The translations under genes were made by a program, and so were the position numbers. The notes under the pieces were generated by a model. That model was given only the letters and a program-made list of their open reading frames with translations. It did no database searches and was not told the origin of the DNA. Below, piece after piece: positions 8,398 through 17,350 of a DNA stretch of 64,000 nt (the first letter of the stretch is position 1; each line of letters opens with the position of its first letter). The DNA is taken from NCBI GenBank assembly GCA_937922945.1, contig CAKZUP010000013.1, positions 1 through 64,000 of the forward strand. The letters run 5' to 3'. Source of the DNA: an uncultured Granulosicoccaceae bacterium (lineage in GTDB: Bacteria; Pseudomonadota; Gammaproteobacteria; Granulosicoccales; Granulosicoccaceae).

Positions 8398-8883
8398 ATG
8401 TTAACCTTTCTTTTCGCCCTCGCAGCAATCTGGACTTTATTCTGGTTCGTTATGCTTATACTCGACTGGGGCGAGCGTACGTCTTTTACTGACTCGAAAG
8501 CAATTTGCGCACAGTGCGCCGTATCGAATTCGCAAGGTGCTACAGACAAAAGTGCCAACACAAAAAAACCAACCGCTTCCAAGGGTGACAGCATCGAAAA
8601 GCACCCCGTTGCCGACAAACATGATCAGGCGAATGTAACGCCATTGTTTGTGGCACCCAAGGAAAAAGATGATTTAAAAGTAATCAAAGGCATTGGTGTG
8701 GTTATGGAAAAAACCCTCAACGACTTAGGTATTACTACATTTAAACAACTGGCAGGCTTTAAGCCAGCTGACATAAAAATGGTGTCGGACGTATTGTCTG
8801 AATCCAACGCTGGTTTTGGAGATCGCATTCAGCGAGACGAGTGGGTAGACCAGGCAATGGGGTTGGTGAAAAAAGCCAGTTAA
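8398..8883 (+). CDS. Membrane-anchored helix-hairpin-helix protein
   Basis: 161 residues. I place the start at ATG 8398 (GGAG six bases upstream) rather than the TTG at 8386. A single N-terminal helix (about 2-23) is followed by CAQC, a Lys-rich linker and a C-terminal helix-hairpin-helix unit starting DDLKVIKGIGVVMEKTLNDL (about 92-111). This HhH type, with KGIG and a following LGI..F.QLA, is found on membrane or ribosomal-type small proteins and usually contacts nucleic acid or another protein. No specific role can be named. Confidence 0.7.
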   Translation: MLTFLFALAAIWTLFWFVMLILDWGERTSFTDSKAICAQCAVSNSQGATDKSANTKKPTASKGDSIEKHPVADKHDQANVTPLFVAPKEKDDLKVIKGIGVVMEKTLNDLGITTFKQLAGFKPADIKMVSDVLSESNAGFGDRIQRDEWVDQAMGLVKKAS

Positions 8884-9119
8884 ATATGCAAGTTCAGCGA
8901 TACCGCAGCTATCCATATAAACACACCCGACGCAGCACTGCTGCAACAGCACACAAGCTTAGTTTCGGGTATATATTCGCTTAGCTTTGCCGCCGAACAA
9001 TACGTTGCGTTTCCTGCTCAAGCGCAACCGTCGGTGCATGGCCACGAGATACTGCGCTGCGACGCAACGTCACTGCCACGGACGGCAACGGTGGCAGCCC
9101 CGCTTGATCAGCAAGCATT

Positions 9120-9923
9120 TTATGATGACTGAAATTTTGCTTCACGTTTCTGCAAATTCGCCATGGCAGCTTCTATCTGATTGTCGGTGCCCACCAATTC
9201 ACTTTGCAGCTCCGCCTCCAGCTTCAACGCCTGCGCGGTGGATAAACCAACGCTATCGCGTAACAGCTTTTTCGCCCTCGACGTTGCATCCGGTGAGTTA
9301 GACGCTATTTTGCGCGCAAGTTCTCGCGTAGCTTGCAGTGGGTCTTGTTCAACACGTGAAACCAAGCCTATGCGTTGCGCTTCATCCGCTTTCACCACGC
9401 GCCCGGTCAACATTAATTCGCTGGCTATGTCAGCTCGAACCAACCGAGGTAAGGTTTGTGTTATCCCCATGTCAGGGATAAGGCCCCAATTAATTTCAAA
9501 CAACGACATGCCAATAGTGGGTGATGCAATTCTGATATCACCCGCCAGCGCCAACTGCATTCCTGCCCCATAAACAACACCTTGTAGGCAAACCAAAACC
9601 GGTACGTTGATGTCTAACCAAACCATGACAGGCTTCTGAAATTCGTTGGCGATTTCGCCTTCAGGTAACTGCAGCGCTTTTGCTGAGAAGACCTCGGGGT
9701 CAGACACCGCGCCTTGTAAAAACGCTTTATCCGCACCGGCGCAAAAATGATCGCCCTCCGCACGAATAATGACGACTCGGATCTGTTTGTTACTGCGAAC
9801 CGTTTCTGCAGCGGCGACAAGTTCTGTAAAGCTATTTTCGTTGAGTGCGTTCATTTTCTCTGCACGATTTAAAACGACTTCAGCTATCGGGCCATCAACT
9901 TCAACGTGTACGTAGTTAGTCAT
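9120..9923 (-). CDS. Enoyl-CoA hydratase/isomerase (crotonase) family
   Basis: A 267-residue crotonase-fold protein. The oxyanion-hole segments are HFCAGADKAF (59-68) and GVVYGAGMQLAL (115-126). Of the two catalytic Glu of enoyl-CoA hydratase, the first is replaced by Gln (Q123) and the second is kept (E143 in FEINWGLIP). D151 in GLIPDMG stands where dienoyl-CoA isomerases carry their extra Asp. This argues for an isomerase, hydrolase or lyase activity rather than standard hydration, though family members are hard to assign. It appears monocistronic; no thiolase or acyl-CoA genes adjoin. Confidence 0.75.
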   Translation of the reverse strand: MTNYVHVEVDGPIAEVVLNRAEKMNALNENSFTELVAAAETVRSNKQIRVVIIRAEGDHFCAGADKAFLQGAVSDPEVFSAKALQLPEGEIANEFQKPVMVWLDINVPVLVCLQGVVYGAGMQLALAGDIRIASPTIGMSLFEINWGLIPDMGITQTLPRLVRADIASELMLTGRVVKADEAQRIGLVSRVEQDPLQATRELARKIASNSPDATSRAKKLLRDSVGLSTAQALKLEAELQSELVGTDNQIEAAMANLQKREAKFQSS

Positions 9924-10158
9924 TGTGTTTCGATCTCAGGAAAAGGGGCTGGCACCAGATGCACATGCAGCAGCCAAGAAGTATAACGAATACATAACAT
10001 CAGCGCTCGCTCTCCTGCCCTGCGCGGTCAGTCATGGTTAGCCGCGGATGTAGAATTCATCAGAATTCAACCTGACCCTATCATCAATGCGTTGCACGAA
10101 TTTGTTCTACTGCTTGACTCTTGATTAATCCGTGTATTAAGCAAAGGATAAACGTATC

Positions 10159-10821
10159 GTGAAGCTCACTATTTCCAGCAGCTCTATGTTGAAACCCCTT
10201 TTATTGGCAGGCATAAACACACCATTTACGCCCCCGCCCGATCGGCTTACCGGGCTATTGACGGCACGATCTGGAAATTCCAGCTACACGCGCAAGTTTG
10301 AAAAAATCGTGGAATACCACCGGCCACATACTGCTCACCCGCGATTATCGTGCGCTAAGTGGACAGACTATTTAGCGGTGAATGACGATCAGTTTGAAGA
10401 ATCACTTGCTGTCTTCGGTTTTAATTACGATGGCGAGCAAACATGGTATCAACTCTGGAACAATATCAACGGGCAACTGGTTTGGGTAATGCACGATGAC
10501 ACCCGCGTCTACGAACCCTTTGCAATTCGCGCTATGGATGCACTAGTGTCGCTAATACCACAGTGGAAGGGCTGGCTTTACCCTGCTCCGGGCTGCGCCA
10601 GCGCGCGCAATCCGTTTTCTCCCCGCTCGGCAAATCAAATAGATGCGCAATCCGTGCACAATCTAAGAGTGTCAGACTCAAGCACCGATCTATCCGGCCA
10701 CCTATGGTTTCTCGTGACGGTTTACACTAACTGCATCGATAGGCAAAGATTGCTGCGGAAGGCGCATGAACATGCGGCACCAGATGCTCGCAGCGGATGG
10801 ATCACGCATTTAGACCATTAG
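10159..10821 (+). CDS. Hypothetical protein
   Basis: A 220-codon open frame starting at GTG, with AAAGGA ten bases upstream. The middle part looks protein-like (EQTWYQLWNNINGQLVWV and MHDDTRVYEPFAIRAMDAL), rich in Trp and Tyr. The C-terminal third is less convincing, being rich in Arg, Ser and His with no obvious fold. There is no signal peptide or membrane helix and I do not recognise the family. It stands alone between the crotonase and the TAXI operon. Confidence 0.45.
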   Translation: MKLTISSSSMLKPLLLAGINTPFTPPPDRLTGLLTARSGNSSYTRKFEKIVEYHRPHTAHPRLSCAKWTDYLAVNDDQFEESLAVFGFNYDGEQTWYQLWNNINGQLVWVMHDDTRVYEPFAIRAMDALVSLIPQWKGWLYPAPGCASARNPFSPRSANQIDAQSVHNLRVSDSSTDLSGHLWFLVTVYTNCIDRQRLLRKAHEHAAPDARSGWITHLDH

Positions 10822-10952
10822 TGTTAAGCGAATAAATTTCAGGTTCAGCACAGACAATAATGTCAGGTTCATCGGCTGCATCATTGTTATAAAAGTAGCC
10901 AAGAGTTGCTCTGGCCAGCTATCATAGCGTTCTGCAAACACAGTGGGCTTTG

Positions 10953-11990
10953 ATGTTAACTACAGCCAAAGAATTCAACGATGTTGTAAATCGCCTTAAT
11001 CGTCATGGTCTCAAACGGCTGTGGCTATGCTGTTTGTTAACGTTTGCGATGTGCGCAACCGCGCTAGCGGATCCAATAATCATGAGAATCGGCACCGGCA
11101 GTTCGGCCGGCACCTATTACCCTATCGGTACACTTATTGCCGAATCGATAACCGGTTCGTCACAATTGCATGCAGGCACCGCCTATGAAGAACCCGACCT
11201 GGTTGCGATTGCACAGCGGGCATCTGGTTCAGCCAGTAACGTTGCCGATCTTAACGACGGCTTATTGGAAGGCGCGTTGGCGCAGGCGAATATAGTGCAT
11301 TGGGCCTACGAGGGCAGCGGACCATTCGAAGACGAAGAACCACGGGATAAGCTGCGTACACTTGCCACGCTCTATCTTGAAAGTATGCATCTGATTGTGC
11401 GAGTCGGTTCCAACATAAACAGCGTAAAAGACCTCAAGGGCCGACGTGTTTCTCTTGATGAGTTGGGTTCAGGTACGCGTCTCGATTCATTAGCGGTACT
11501 CGAAGCATTTGGCCTGACCAGTGACATAGTCGATCAAGTTTATTTGAATACATCAGACGCTATAGAGCGCTTAAAAAACAATGAGCTCGACGCGTTCTTT
11601 GTTGTTGCGGGCTATCCTGTCGATCTGGTGTCTCGCATTGTCTCCGATGGATTGGCATCCGTTGTCCCTATATCAGGCCCGTTGGTCGATAAGATTATCA
11701 GCGACTATACGTTTTTTTCCAGCGACCTTATTCCGGCTGGCACTTATCAGAATGCCGAAGACATAAAAACCATTGGTGTGCCGGCGCAGCTTATTCTGAA
11801 CAAAGATCTGGATGATGATTTTGTCTATAACCTGACAAGCATGCTCTGGAGCGATGCAACACTTGCAAAGTTAAGAGAGGGCCATCCCAAGGGACGTGAA
11901 GTTCAACTCGAAACAGCCTTGACCGGGTTAAACGTGCCCGTGCACCCCGGAGCGCTTCGGTTCTATCAGGAACAGGGCCTGACACAATGA
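10953..11990 (+). CDS. TAXI-family periplasmic solute-binding protein
   Basis: About 345 residues. A late, Cys-containing signal sequence ends in ATALA at about residue 40, then comes the TAXI opening MRIGTGSSAGTYYPIGTLIAE. SVKDLKGRRVSLDELGSGT is the usual ligand-loop segment. TAXI proteins normally feed TRAP transporters with small carboxylates such as glutamate or oxoglutarate. No TRAP membrane subunit is present; instead the stop overlaps the start of a histidine kinase by four bases, so it probably serves as the ligand-sensing subunit of that kinase. The start may be ATG 10953 or the TTG at 10950. Confidence 0.85.
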   Translation: MLTTAKEFNDVVNRLNRHGLKRLWLCCLLTFAMCATALADPIIMRIGTGSSAGTYYPIGTLIAESITGSSQLHAGTAYEEPDLVAIAQRASGSASNVADLNDGLLEGALAQANIVHWAYEGSGPFEDEEPRDKLRTLATLYLESMHLIVRVGSNINSVKDLKGRRVSLDELGSGTRLDSLAVLEAFGLTSDIVDQVYLNTSDAIERLKNNELDAFFVVAGYPVDLVSRIVSDGLASVVPISGPLVDKIISDYTFFSSDLIPAGTYQNAEDIKTIGVPAQLILNKDLDDDFVYNLTSMLWSDATLAKLREGHPKGREVQLETALTGLNVPVHPGALRFYQEQGLTQ

Positions 11991-13804
11991 GCGCTCGAAC
12001 CTCATCTATTGCGGTTGCAGCGCTGCTACTCAGTATCGGTATGGGCATTGCCGCGTTTATTTACCAAAAGACCACGCAAGTACGCGAAGCTTTGGCTGAA
12101 GAGATCCTAGAGCAACAACACGATGTTTCGACTCTAATACAGGAGTATGGCAACGTTCTGGTTGCAATAGAACACAACAGGCTTAGCGACGACGAAGCCA
12201 GTGTTGCGGCCATGAAGTCCAGCGTGGCCGCAGCGCAAGACCAACTGGCTCAGATGCGTTCTAACTATAGCTTTGCCCGACTCGACGGCGCTGCAAAAGC
12301 GCATGCTTACGTTAAGCCTATTATCGAAGACATATCCCAATGGACAACCAATGGCCTGCACGGTTATCAGGGAGATGATCACTTCATACTCGAACTTTCA
12401 TCGAAAAGAATGCGTGATCGATTTCCTGCAATACGATCGATCTCCACCGAAATTACCGCAGTTGCAACCGAGTTAATTACCGAGCAAACAGAATTTCTGG
12501 AGCGATTCAGAGATTCACTGTTGCTACTGTTGTTCGGGTTTGTCTGGCTTTCAGTTGCCATTGCAGCGCTATTAATACGACAACGAAACTTACAAACACA
12601 ATTGGCAAAAGATCAGGAAACCAATGCCCAAAAACTGATCGACGCTGAAACCCGCGGTCGCTTACAAGCCGAAACCGCCTTGCTCGGCTCGGAGCAGTTT
12701 CTTCGTGCAACACTAAACTCGCTGAATTCAGATATCGCGATACTCGACAAAGAGGGCATCGTAACTGCGGTGAATACGCCGTGGAAAACGTTCGTATCCT
12801 CTACGCATTCCAGCTACACCGATGGCGGTGTCGGCCATCACTACGCAGCGGTGTTTCGATCCACGGCGGTGACAGACGAAGAGCGAGATGGTATAGCAGA
12901 GGCAATAAAACAAATCACGGAAGTATTGGACGGCAAAAAAGAGGTGATGTTCTACGAATACCCTTGCCACCGAAAAGAGAAAAGGCAATGGAGCTTGGTG
13001 TCCATGTACACGTTTTACACAGACGAAGATCGCTACGCGGTTCTGGTTCACGAAGATGTTTCACGTCGCAAGCAACTAGAAGAACGCGATCAACGATTAC
13101 GTGCAGAACTTGCGCATGCATCAAGACTCTCCACCGCTGGCGAACTCGCCTCCGGGCTGGCTCATGAGCTTAACCAGCCACTTACCGCGATCGCACACAA
13201 TTGCGACGCGGTTGTTTCGAGCATACGTACCTATACGGATATAGATGCAGAACTAGTCGAGACCGTAAACGATATCTCAGAACAAGCGCACCGCGCGGGT
13301 GGAATAATCCGCAGCATGCGGCACCTGGTCAGGAAGGATACGTCAGATAAGCTTCCTACAGATATCAACGAGCTAGTGCGTGAAACCGTTCGTTTAACCG
13401 CACCGGAAGCCCGTGCCAAAGGTGTAAAAGTTATCCTTCGTCTCACCGACAGTTTGCCATCGCCAACGATCGATCCTGTGCAAATTCAACAAGTGCTGGT
13501 TAATCTGGAACGTAATAGTGTTGAGGCGATGGGGCAGCACAATTCAACGATAAAAGAATTAACCATCGACACCTACCTTAACCAAACAGGCCACATTGAA
13601 GTGTGCATCACTGATACAGGTCCCGGCATAGACCCAGGCTTTGCAGAGCACCTGTTTACCGCTTTTCAGACCACCAAACCAGAAGGTATGGGGCTCGGAT
13701 TGTCGATTAGTCGCACAATTGTGGAAGAACACGGAGGGCGACTTTGGATTGACCAGAACGAGGAAGATGTTACGATGTTCAAATTCACTATCCCTGCAGG
13801 CTAG
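11987..13804 (+). CDS. Sensor histidine kinase of the TAXI operon
   Basis: 605 residues. TM1 at about 7-27, a mostly helical periplasmic domain (28-175), TM2 at about 177-197, then a coiled linker and a PAS-like domain (about 235-360). The dimerisation/phosphoacceptor helix carries H393 in ELASGLAHELNQPLTAI. The ATPase domain shows NLERNSVEAM, DTGPGIDPG and GMGLGLSISRTIVEEHGG. The kinase follows the TAXI protein with a 4-base overlap and precedes a FixJ/TtrR-type regulator, so ligand binding by the TAXI protein is likely read by its periplasmic domain. The subfamily with ELNQPL resembles FixL/DctB/TtrS kinases. Confidence 0.9.
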   Translation: MSARTSSIAVAALLLSIGMGIAAFIYQKTTQVREALAEEILEQQHDVSTLIQEYGNVLVAIEHNRLSDDEASVAAMKSSVAAAQDQLAQMRSNYSFARLDGAAKAHAYVKPIIEDISQWTTNGLHGYQGDDHFILELSSKRMRDRFPAIRSISTEITAVATELITEQTEFLERFRDSLLLLLFGFVWLSVAIAALLIRQRNLQTQLAKDQETNAQKLIDAETRGRLQAETALLGSEQFLRATLNSLNSDIAILDKEGIVTAVNTPWKTFVSSTHSSYTDGGVGHHYAAVFRSTAVTDEERDGIAEAIKQITEVLDGKKEVMFYEYPCHRKEKRQWSLVSMYTFYTDEDRYAVLVHEDVSRRKQLEERDQRLRAELAHASRLSTAGELASGLAHELNQPLTAIAHNCDAVVSSIRTYTDIDAELVETVNDISEQAHRAGGIIRSMRHLVRKDTSDKLPTDINELVRETVRLTAPEARAKGVKVILRLTDSLPSPTIDPVQIQQVLVNLERNSVEAMGQHNSTIKELTIDTYLNQTGHIEVCITDTGPGIDPGFAEHLFTAFQTTKPEGMGLGLSISRTIVEEHGGRLWIDQNEEDVTMFKFTIPAG

Positions 13805-13816
13805 AGGTACACTCCA

Positions 13817-14461
13817 ATGCAAGCACCGGCCGAAACTGTAATTGAAAAAATTGTTTATGTTGTCGACGATGATGAATCTGTTCGAACCGCGTTAACCCGT
13901 TCGCTTGAAAAGCGTGGCTACACGGTGCATTGTTTTTCGAGCGGTGATTCTTTTTTGCAACACTACATCCCCGGCCAAGCTGCTTGCCTGGTGCTCGATG
14001 TGCGCATGCCCGGCATTAGCGGTCTCGACCTTCAAGAACAAATTGTCGACAAATATCCATCCCTGCCTATCATTTTCGTTACCGGACATGGCGACATCCC
14101 CATGTCGGTGCGAGCGATGAAAAATGGTGCGTTCGAATTTTTAGAAAAACCCTATTCAGTAGATGCGCTACAAGAGCACATCGAGCTGGCTATTTCGCGC
14201 AGTGCCGTCTTGCTTGAAAAGGAACAACACGCAACCGACATTAATCAACGCTTTGCAAAACTGACCGCCCGCGAATTGGATGTCATGCGCTTGCTTGTTG
14301 CGGGCATAGCGAATAATTCAAACAAAGAAATTGCGCGCGAGCTCGACATCAGTCACCGTACTGTTGACGATCATCGAGCAAGAATAATGGCAAAGATGAA
14401 AGCCCGGTCATTGGCTGAATTGGTTGATATGTCGAAAATTTGCGGAATCCACGAGCCTTGA
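13817..14461 (+). CDS. FixJ/TtrR-type response regulator
   Basis: 214 residues: a receiver domain (about 11-125) with acidic pocket DDDE at 17-20, phosphoacceptor D61 in LVLDVRMPG and K111 in FLEKPYS, then a LuxR-type helix-turn-helix (ELDVMRLLVAG...NKEIARELDISHRTVDDHRARI). It starts 13 bases after the kinase and is its obvious partner. The genes it controls are not evident in the window; a TRAP transporter or dicarboxylate catabolism elsewhere in the genome would be the natural target. Confidence 0.9.
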   Translation: MQAPAETVIEKIVYVVDDDESVRTALTRSLEKRGYTVHCFSSGDSFLQHYIPGQAACLVLDVRMPGISGLDLQEQIVDKYPSLPIIFVTGHGDIPMSVRAMKNGAFEFLEKPYSVDALQEHIELAISRSAVLLEKEQHATDINQRFAKLTARELDVMRLLVAGIANNSNKEIARELDISHRTVDDHRARIMAKMKARSLAELVDMSKICGIHEP

Positions 14462-14472
14462 TTTAGCAATCA

Positions 14473-14511
14473 GGCTTTAATGCGCAGCTTACAGTTAAAA
14501 CTGCGCAAGCC
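14473..14511. other. Hairpin between convergent genes
   Basis: GGCT and TGCGCAG on the left (14473-14487) pair with CTGCGCA and AGCC on the right (14501-14511), leaving a small bulge and a 13-base loop. It lies between the response regulator and the convergent carbonic anhydrase. No T-run follows on either strand, so I cannot call it a canonical terminator. Confidence 0.4.
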
Positions 14512-14562
14512 TTCAGGATAAATTCTCAACGCTCAGGTAGCCCGGGTTGCCCGGGGCAGACA

Positions 14563-15186
14563 TCACATGGGCAAGCCATCGAAGAAGTCCACGACTCCCG
14601 ATTGCAGATTGTACTCTGCACCCACTACCAGCAAATCCTGGCTAGCCACCCGCTCTTTGATTACGCCCGATGCGGCCCTCAACTGCCCAGCTGCAGAACT
14701 GACATTATCGCGAATAGCCTGATTCATCAACGCCACCCTATCGCCTTTCAGAGGTGAGTCCAGCAAGGGAGCAACAATCGAGCAAATCGGAACAACAATG
14801 GGTTGCAAGCCATCCGGAACTGGTTTTTCGGGATGCTCCAACGCGTCGATACTTGCCGCTATTGCCCCACAATTGGAATGCCCCATAACCACCACCAATG
14901 GCACGCCAAAGCTCATGACTGCAAATTCAATACTGGCCAGCTGTGCCGGCGTCACAATATTCCCCGCAACCCGGACCACGAACAGTGCGCCAAATCCCTG
15001 ATTGAACAACAGCTCAGCTGGCGCTCGTGAGTCAGAACAGCTCAGAACAATCGCAAACGGCTTCTGCGCTTCATGCATGGCAGATGCCTCAATGGCAGTG
15101 GTTAGTGGCTTGGCCTGCTCTACGGTGGAGACAAACTGGGCGTTACCGGTTTTCAGGGCTTTTAAGGCATCGAGCGGATTATTCAT
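14563..15186 (-). CDS. Beta-class carbonic anhydrase
   Basis: 207 residues from ATG 15186, the start that puts the usual LxxLKxGNxxF segment near the N-terminus; an in-frame ATG at 15228 adds 14 unlikely residues. The zinc ligands are visible: Cys and the Asp/Arg dyad in LSCSDSRAPAE, and His and Cys in GHSNCGAI. Proteins of this type interconvert CO2 and bicarbonate in the cytoplasm. It is convergent with the TAXI-operon regulator and divergent from the NarL-type regulator at 15354. Confidence 0.9.
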   Translation of the reverse strand: MNNPLDALKALKTGNAQFVSTVEQAKPLTTAIEASAMHEAQKPFAIVLSCSDSRAPAELLFNQGFGALFVVRVAGNIVTPAQLASIEFAVMSFGVPLVVVMGHSNCGAIAASIDALEHPEKPVPDGLQPIVVPICSIVAPLLDSPLKGDRVALMNQAIRDNVSSAAGQLRAASGVIKERVASQDLLVVGAEYNLQSGVVDFFDGLPM

Positions 15187-15353
15187 GATTGCGCGTCTAT
15201 AGACAAATAAGCAGGAGTGACGCTGCATATTGTGCCATTTTCCCTTAAACCTTGGGCTCTCGTGCCCAATATTAGCTTCAAAAAACTAGCCTTTAGCATA
15301 AATATGGACTTGATCGCTAGTGTGGGGCGCCACAAATTGCCATACTTCCGCGT

Positions 15354-16046
15354 ATGAATATTCTGCTAGTTGAAGATCACCGTCTGGTCGCTGATGCGAT
15401 GAAAGTCATGCTCATGGAAATTGAGCCTGGCGTCAACATTACTGCCTGCTACTCTACCCAGCATGCACTGTCGACGATAGACGCAGGCAAACAGCTCGAC
15501 CTCATACTCACCGACTTGTTTATGCCTGGCATCGACGGCATTGGCCTGTTGGCGGGTCTGAGTAATAGAGGCATTACCATTCCCGTGGTGATCGTCAGCG
15601 GAGCCACCGAAGATAAGTACGTACGTGCAGCCATAAAAAACGGCGCTGCAGGATTTATCCAGAAAACCCTGCCAGGCGCCGAGATGATGGCAGGACTGAA
15701 AAAAGTACTCTCAGGCGGCCGCTTTTTTCCAGAACGTTACTTGGATGGTAAAAATGAAGGCAAAAATGATGGCAAAAATCAGGACGCCGCATTAGCGAAC
15801 GAGACACAGTCGGGTGGTCAGCGGGGCATCAGTATTCCGCAGCCTGGCGAGAAGCAGCTCCAAGTATTGCGGCTCATGGCCGAAGGAAATTCCAACAAGC
15901 AGATATCGCAAATTGTCGGTATCTCTGAAGCCACCGTGAAATACCACACCTCACAGCTATTCAAGCTCTTGTCGGTGAAGAACCGCACCTCTTGTGTACG
16001 TGAGGCGCAGAACTGCGGCTTGTTGTCTGCCTACAACGAAGCGTAA
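15354..16046 (+). CDS. NarL/LuxR-family response regulator
   Basis: 230 residues: receiver domain with D54 in LILTDLFMPG, an unusual linker, and a LuxR-type HTH (GEKQLQVLRLMAEGNSNKQ... and ISEATVKYHTSQLFKLL). The linker contains three tandem GKN units (GKNEGKNDGKN) from a 12-base DNA repeat around 15748-15780, probably a slippage product. No kinase is adjacent, so it is an orphan regulator. Divergent from carbonic anhydrase. Confidence 0.85.
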   Translation: MNILLVEDHRLVADAMKVMLMEIEPGVNITACYSTQHALSTIDAGKQLDLILTDLFMPGIDGIGLLAGLSNRGITIPVVIVSGATEDKYVRAAIKNGAAGFIQKTLPGAEMMAGLKKVLSGGRFFPERYLDGKNEGKNDGKNQDAALANETQSGGQRGISIPQPGEKQLQVLRLMAEGNSNKQISQIVGISEATVKYHTSQLFKLLSVKNRTSCVREAQNCGLLSAYNEA

Positions 16047-16074
16047 AAACTCACCGCAGATTGACTGCAACCGG

Positions 16075-16596
16075 TTAGGCGCTCGCCCGCGAGCGACCGG
16101 TAAACAATGCATAAGGAATGAGCGCCACCAGCGCCACCAGCCATTTAACGCCCAAATCACCAATAGCCCATTGGTGCCACGCGGCTCCGGTACCAATAAA
16201 CGCCAACGCATAGAAAAGAAAGGTATCAAACACCGTGCTGATGACTGAGGATGTAAACGGCGCGACCCACCACTCTTTCGATCGAAGTTTGTCGAACACT
16301 GAAACATCCAGTAGTTGAGAAATCAGAAACGCGGTACCTGAGGCCAGCGCGATGCGGACATCTGCCAGCACCAACGAGGCAATCACGCCTACCGCAAACC
16401 CCGCATACACGACCTGCCTGGCTTTTTGAACGCCAAAGTAGCGGTTCATAAGGTCGGTTACCAGAAACGCAAACGGGAAAGTCAGTGTGCCCCAGGTTAA
16501 CCATGAGTTAATCGGAATCGCGACAAGGATGTTGGATGCCACGATAATAATGGCCATTGCAACGATCGATATGGCGAGGGCAGATTTGGGGTTCAC
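16075..16596 (-). CDS. VUT/YhhQ-family transporter (queuosine-precursor type)
   Basis: 173 residues with about five hydrophobic helices. The start is GTG 16596 with AGG eight bases upstream. Segments such as WGTLTFPFAFLVTDLMNRYFG, ASGTAFLISQLLDVSVFDKLR and SSVISTVFDTFLFYALAF are the signature of the PF02592 family, whose E. coli member YhhQ imports 7-cyano-7-deazaguanine for queuosine. It is a short but complete member. It ends convergently with the NarL-type regulator. Confidence 0.85.
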   Translation of the reverse strand: MNPKSALAISIVAMAIIIVASNILVAIPINSWLTWGTLTFPFAFLVTDLMNRYFGVQKARQVVYAGFAVGVIASLVLADVRIALASGTAFLISQLLDVSVFDKLRSKEWWVAPFTSSVISTVFDTFLFYALAFIGTGAAWHQWAIGDLGVKWLVALVALIPYALFTGRSRASA

Positions 16597-16761
16597 GGCT
16601 AAGGCCTGTTCATTGTGACGGCGCGCATTGTACCGCGTTCACGAAACTAAGGGGTGTGCCGGCTCTCGTAAGGCCAACCCTGCCCCATAAAGGCCGAAGG
16701 GTTGCGCAATAGCCTCTAGTGTTACATTAACCAACACCAGAATTTACCAAAAAATGGGCTC

Positions 16762-17205
16762 ATGGATACCAGACACGCTAAGGCAGACGATTTTGACGCG
16801 ATTAATGCATTGATGAGAGACCTCAATGCAGCCGATAAGCATGAGAATACCGAACACAAAAAGGCTGTATTTCTAGCAATAATCGACGACCCTTCAAACT
16901 TTATTTTCGTTGGTGAACATCTGGGCGAAATTGTCACTACGTGCTACTTGAATATCATCCCCAATATCACTTGGCGTGCGGCGCCATATGCGCTTTTGGA
17001 AAATGTGGTGACAGCGAATGTACATCGACGAAAAGGGTTTGGTCGTCAGTGTTTGCGCCATGCCATCAATTTTGCTTACGCGCAGGGCTGCTTCAAAGTC
17101 ATGTTGCTGTCCAGCCAGCGTAATGAACGCACAAGGGCATTCTATGGCTCAGTTGGATTGGTGCAGAGCAAGGACGGGTATGCAATGTACAAGGAAATAA
17201 TATAA
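16762..17205 (+). CDS. GNAT-family N-acetyltransferase
   Basis: 147 residues with a full GNAT core. Motif A lies in LENVVTANVHRRKGFGRQCL, where RRKGFG is the acetyl-CoA pyrophosphate loop, and motif B follows as CFKVMLLSSQRNERTRAFYG. The substrate is not predictable. It stands alone. Confidence 0.85.
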   Translation: MDTRHAKADDFDAINALMRDLNAADKHENTEHKKAVFLAIIDDPSNFIFVGEHLGEIVTTCYLNIIPNITWRAAPYALLENVVTANVHRRKGFGRQCLRHAINFAYAQGCFKVMLLSSQRNERTRAFYGSVGLVQSKDGYAMYKEII

Positions 17206-17350
17206 ACGCGATGAAAACGTTCCATCACGCACAATGGATTTTTTCGGTGCGGCGCAGGCATTGAGTGTTCGCATCCGTGCGAATCTACTTGTTTAACAAG
17301 GTTAACCTACGATATCAGGAAAACTCATCAGCAGCCGTTCTGGGGCATTT

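Noticed and set aside
8884-9132. An 82-codon open frame in line with the HhH gene stop, running into the crotonase gene
   Set aside because: No start codon or ribosome site and no family I recognise; a frame this long can arise by chance. It could be a decayed gene end, but I cannot support it.
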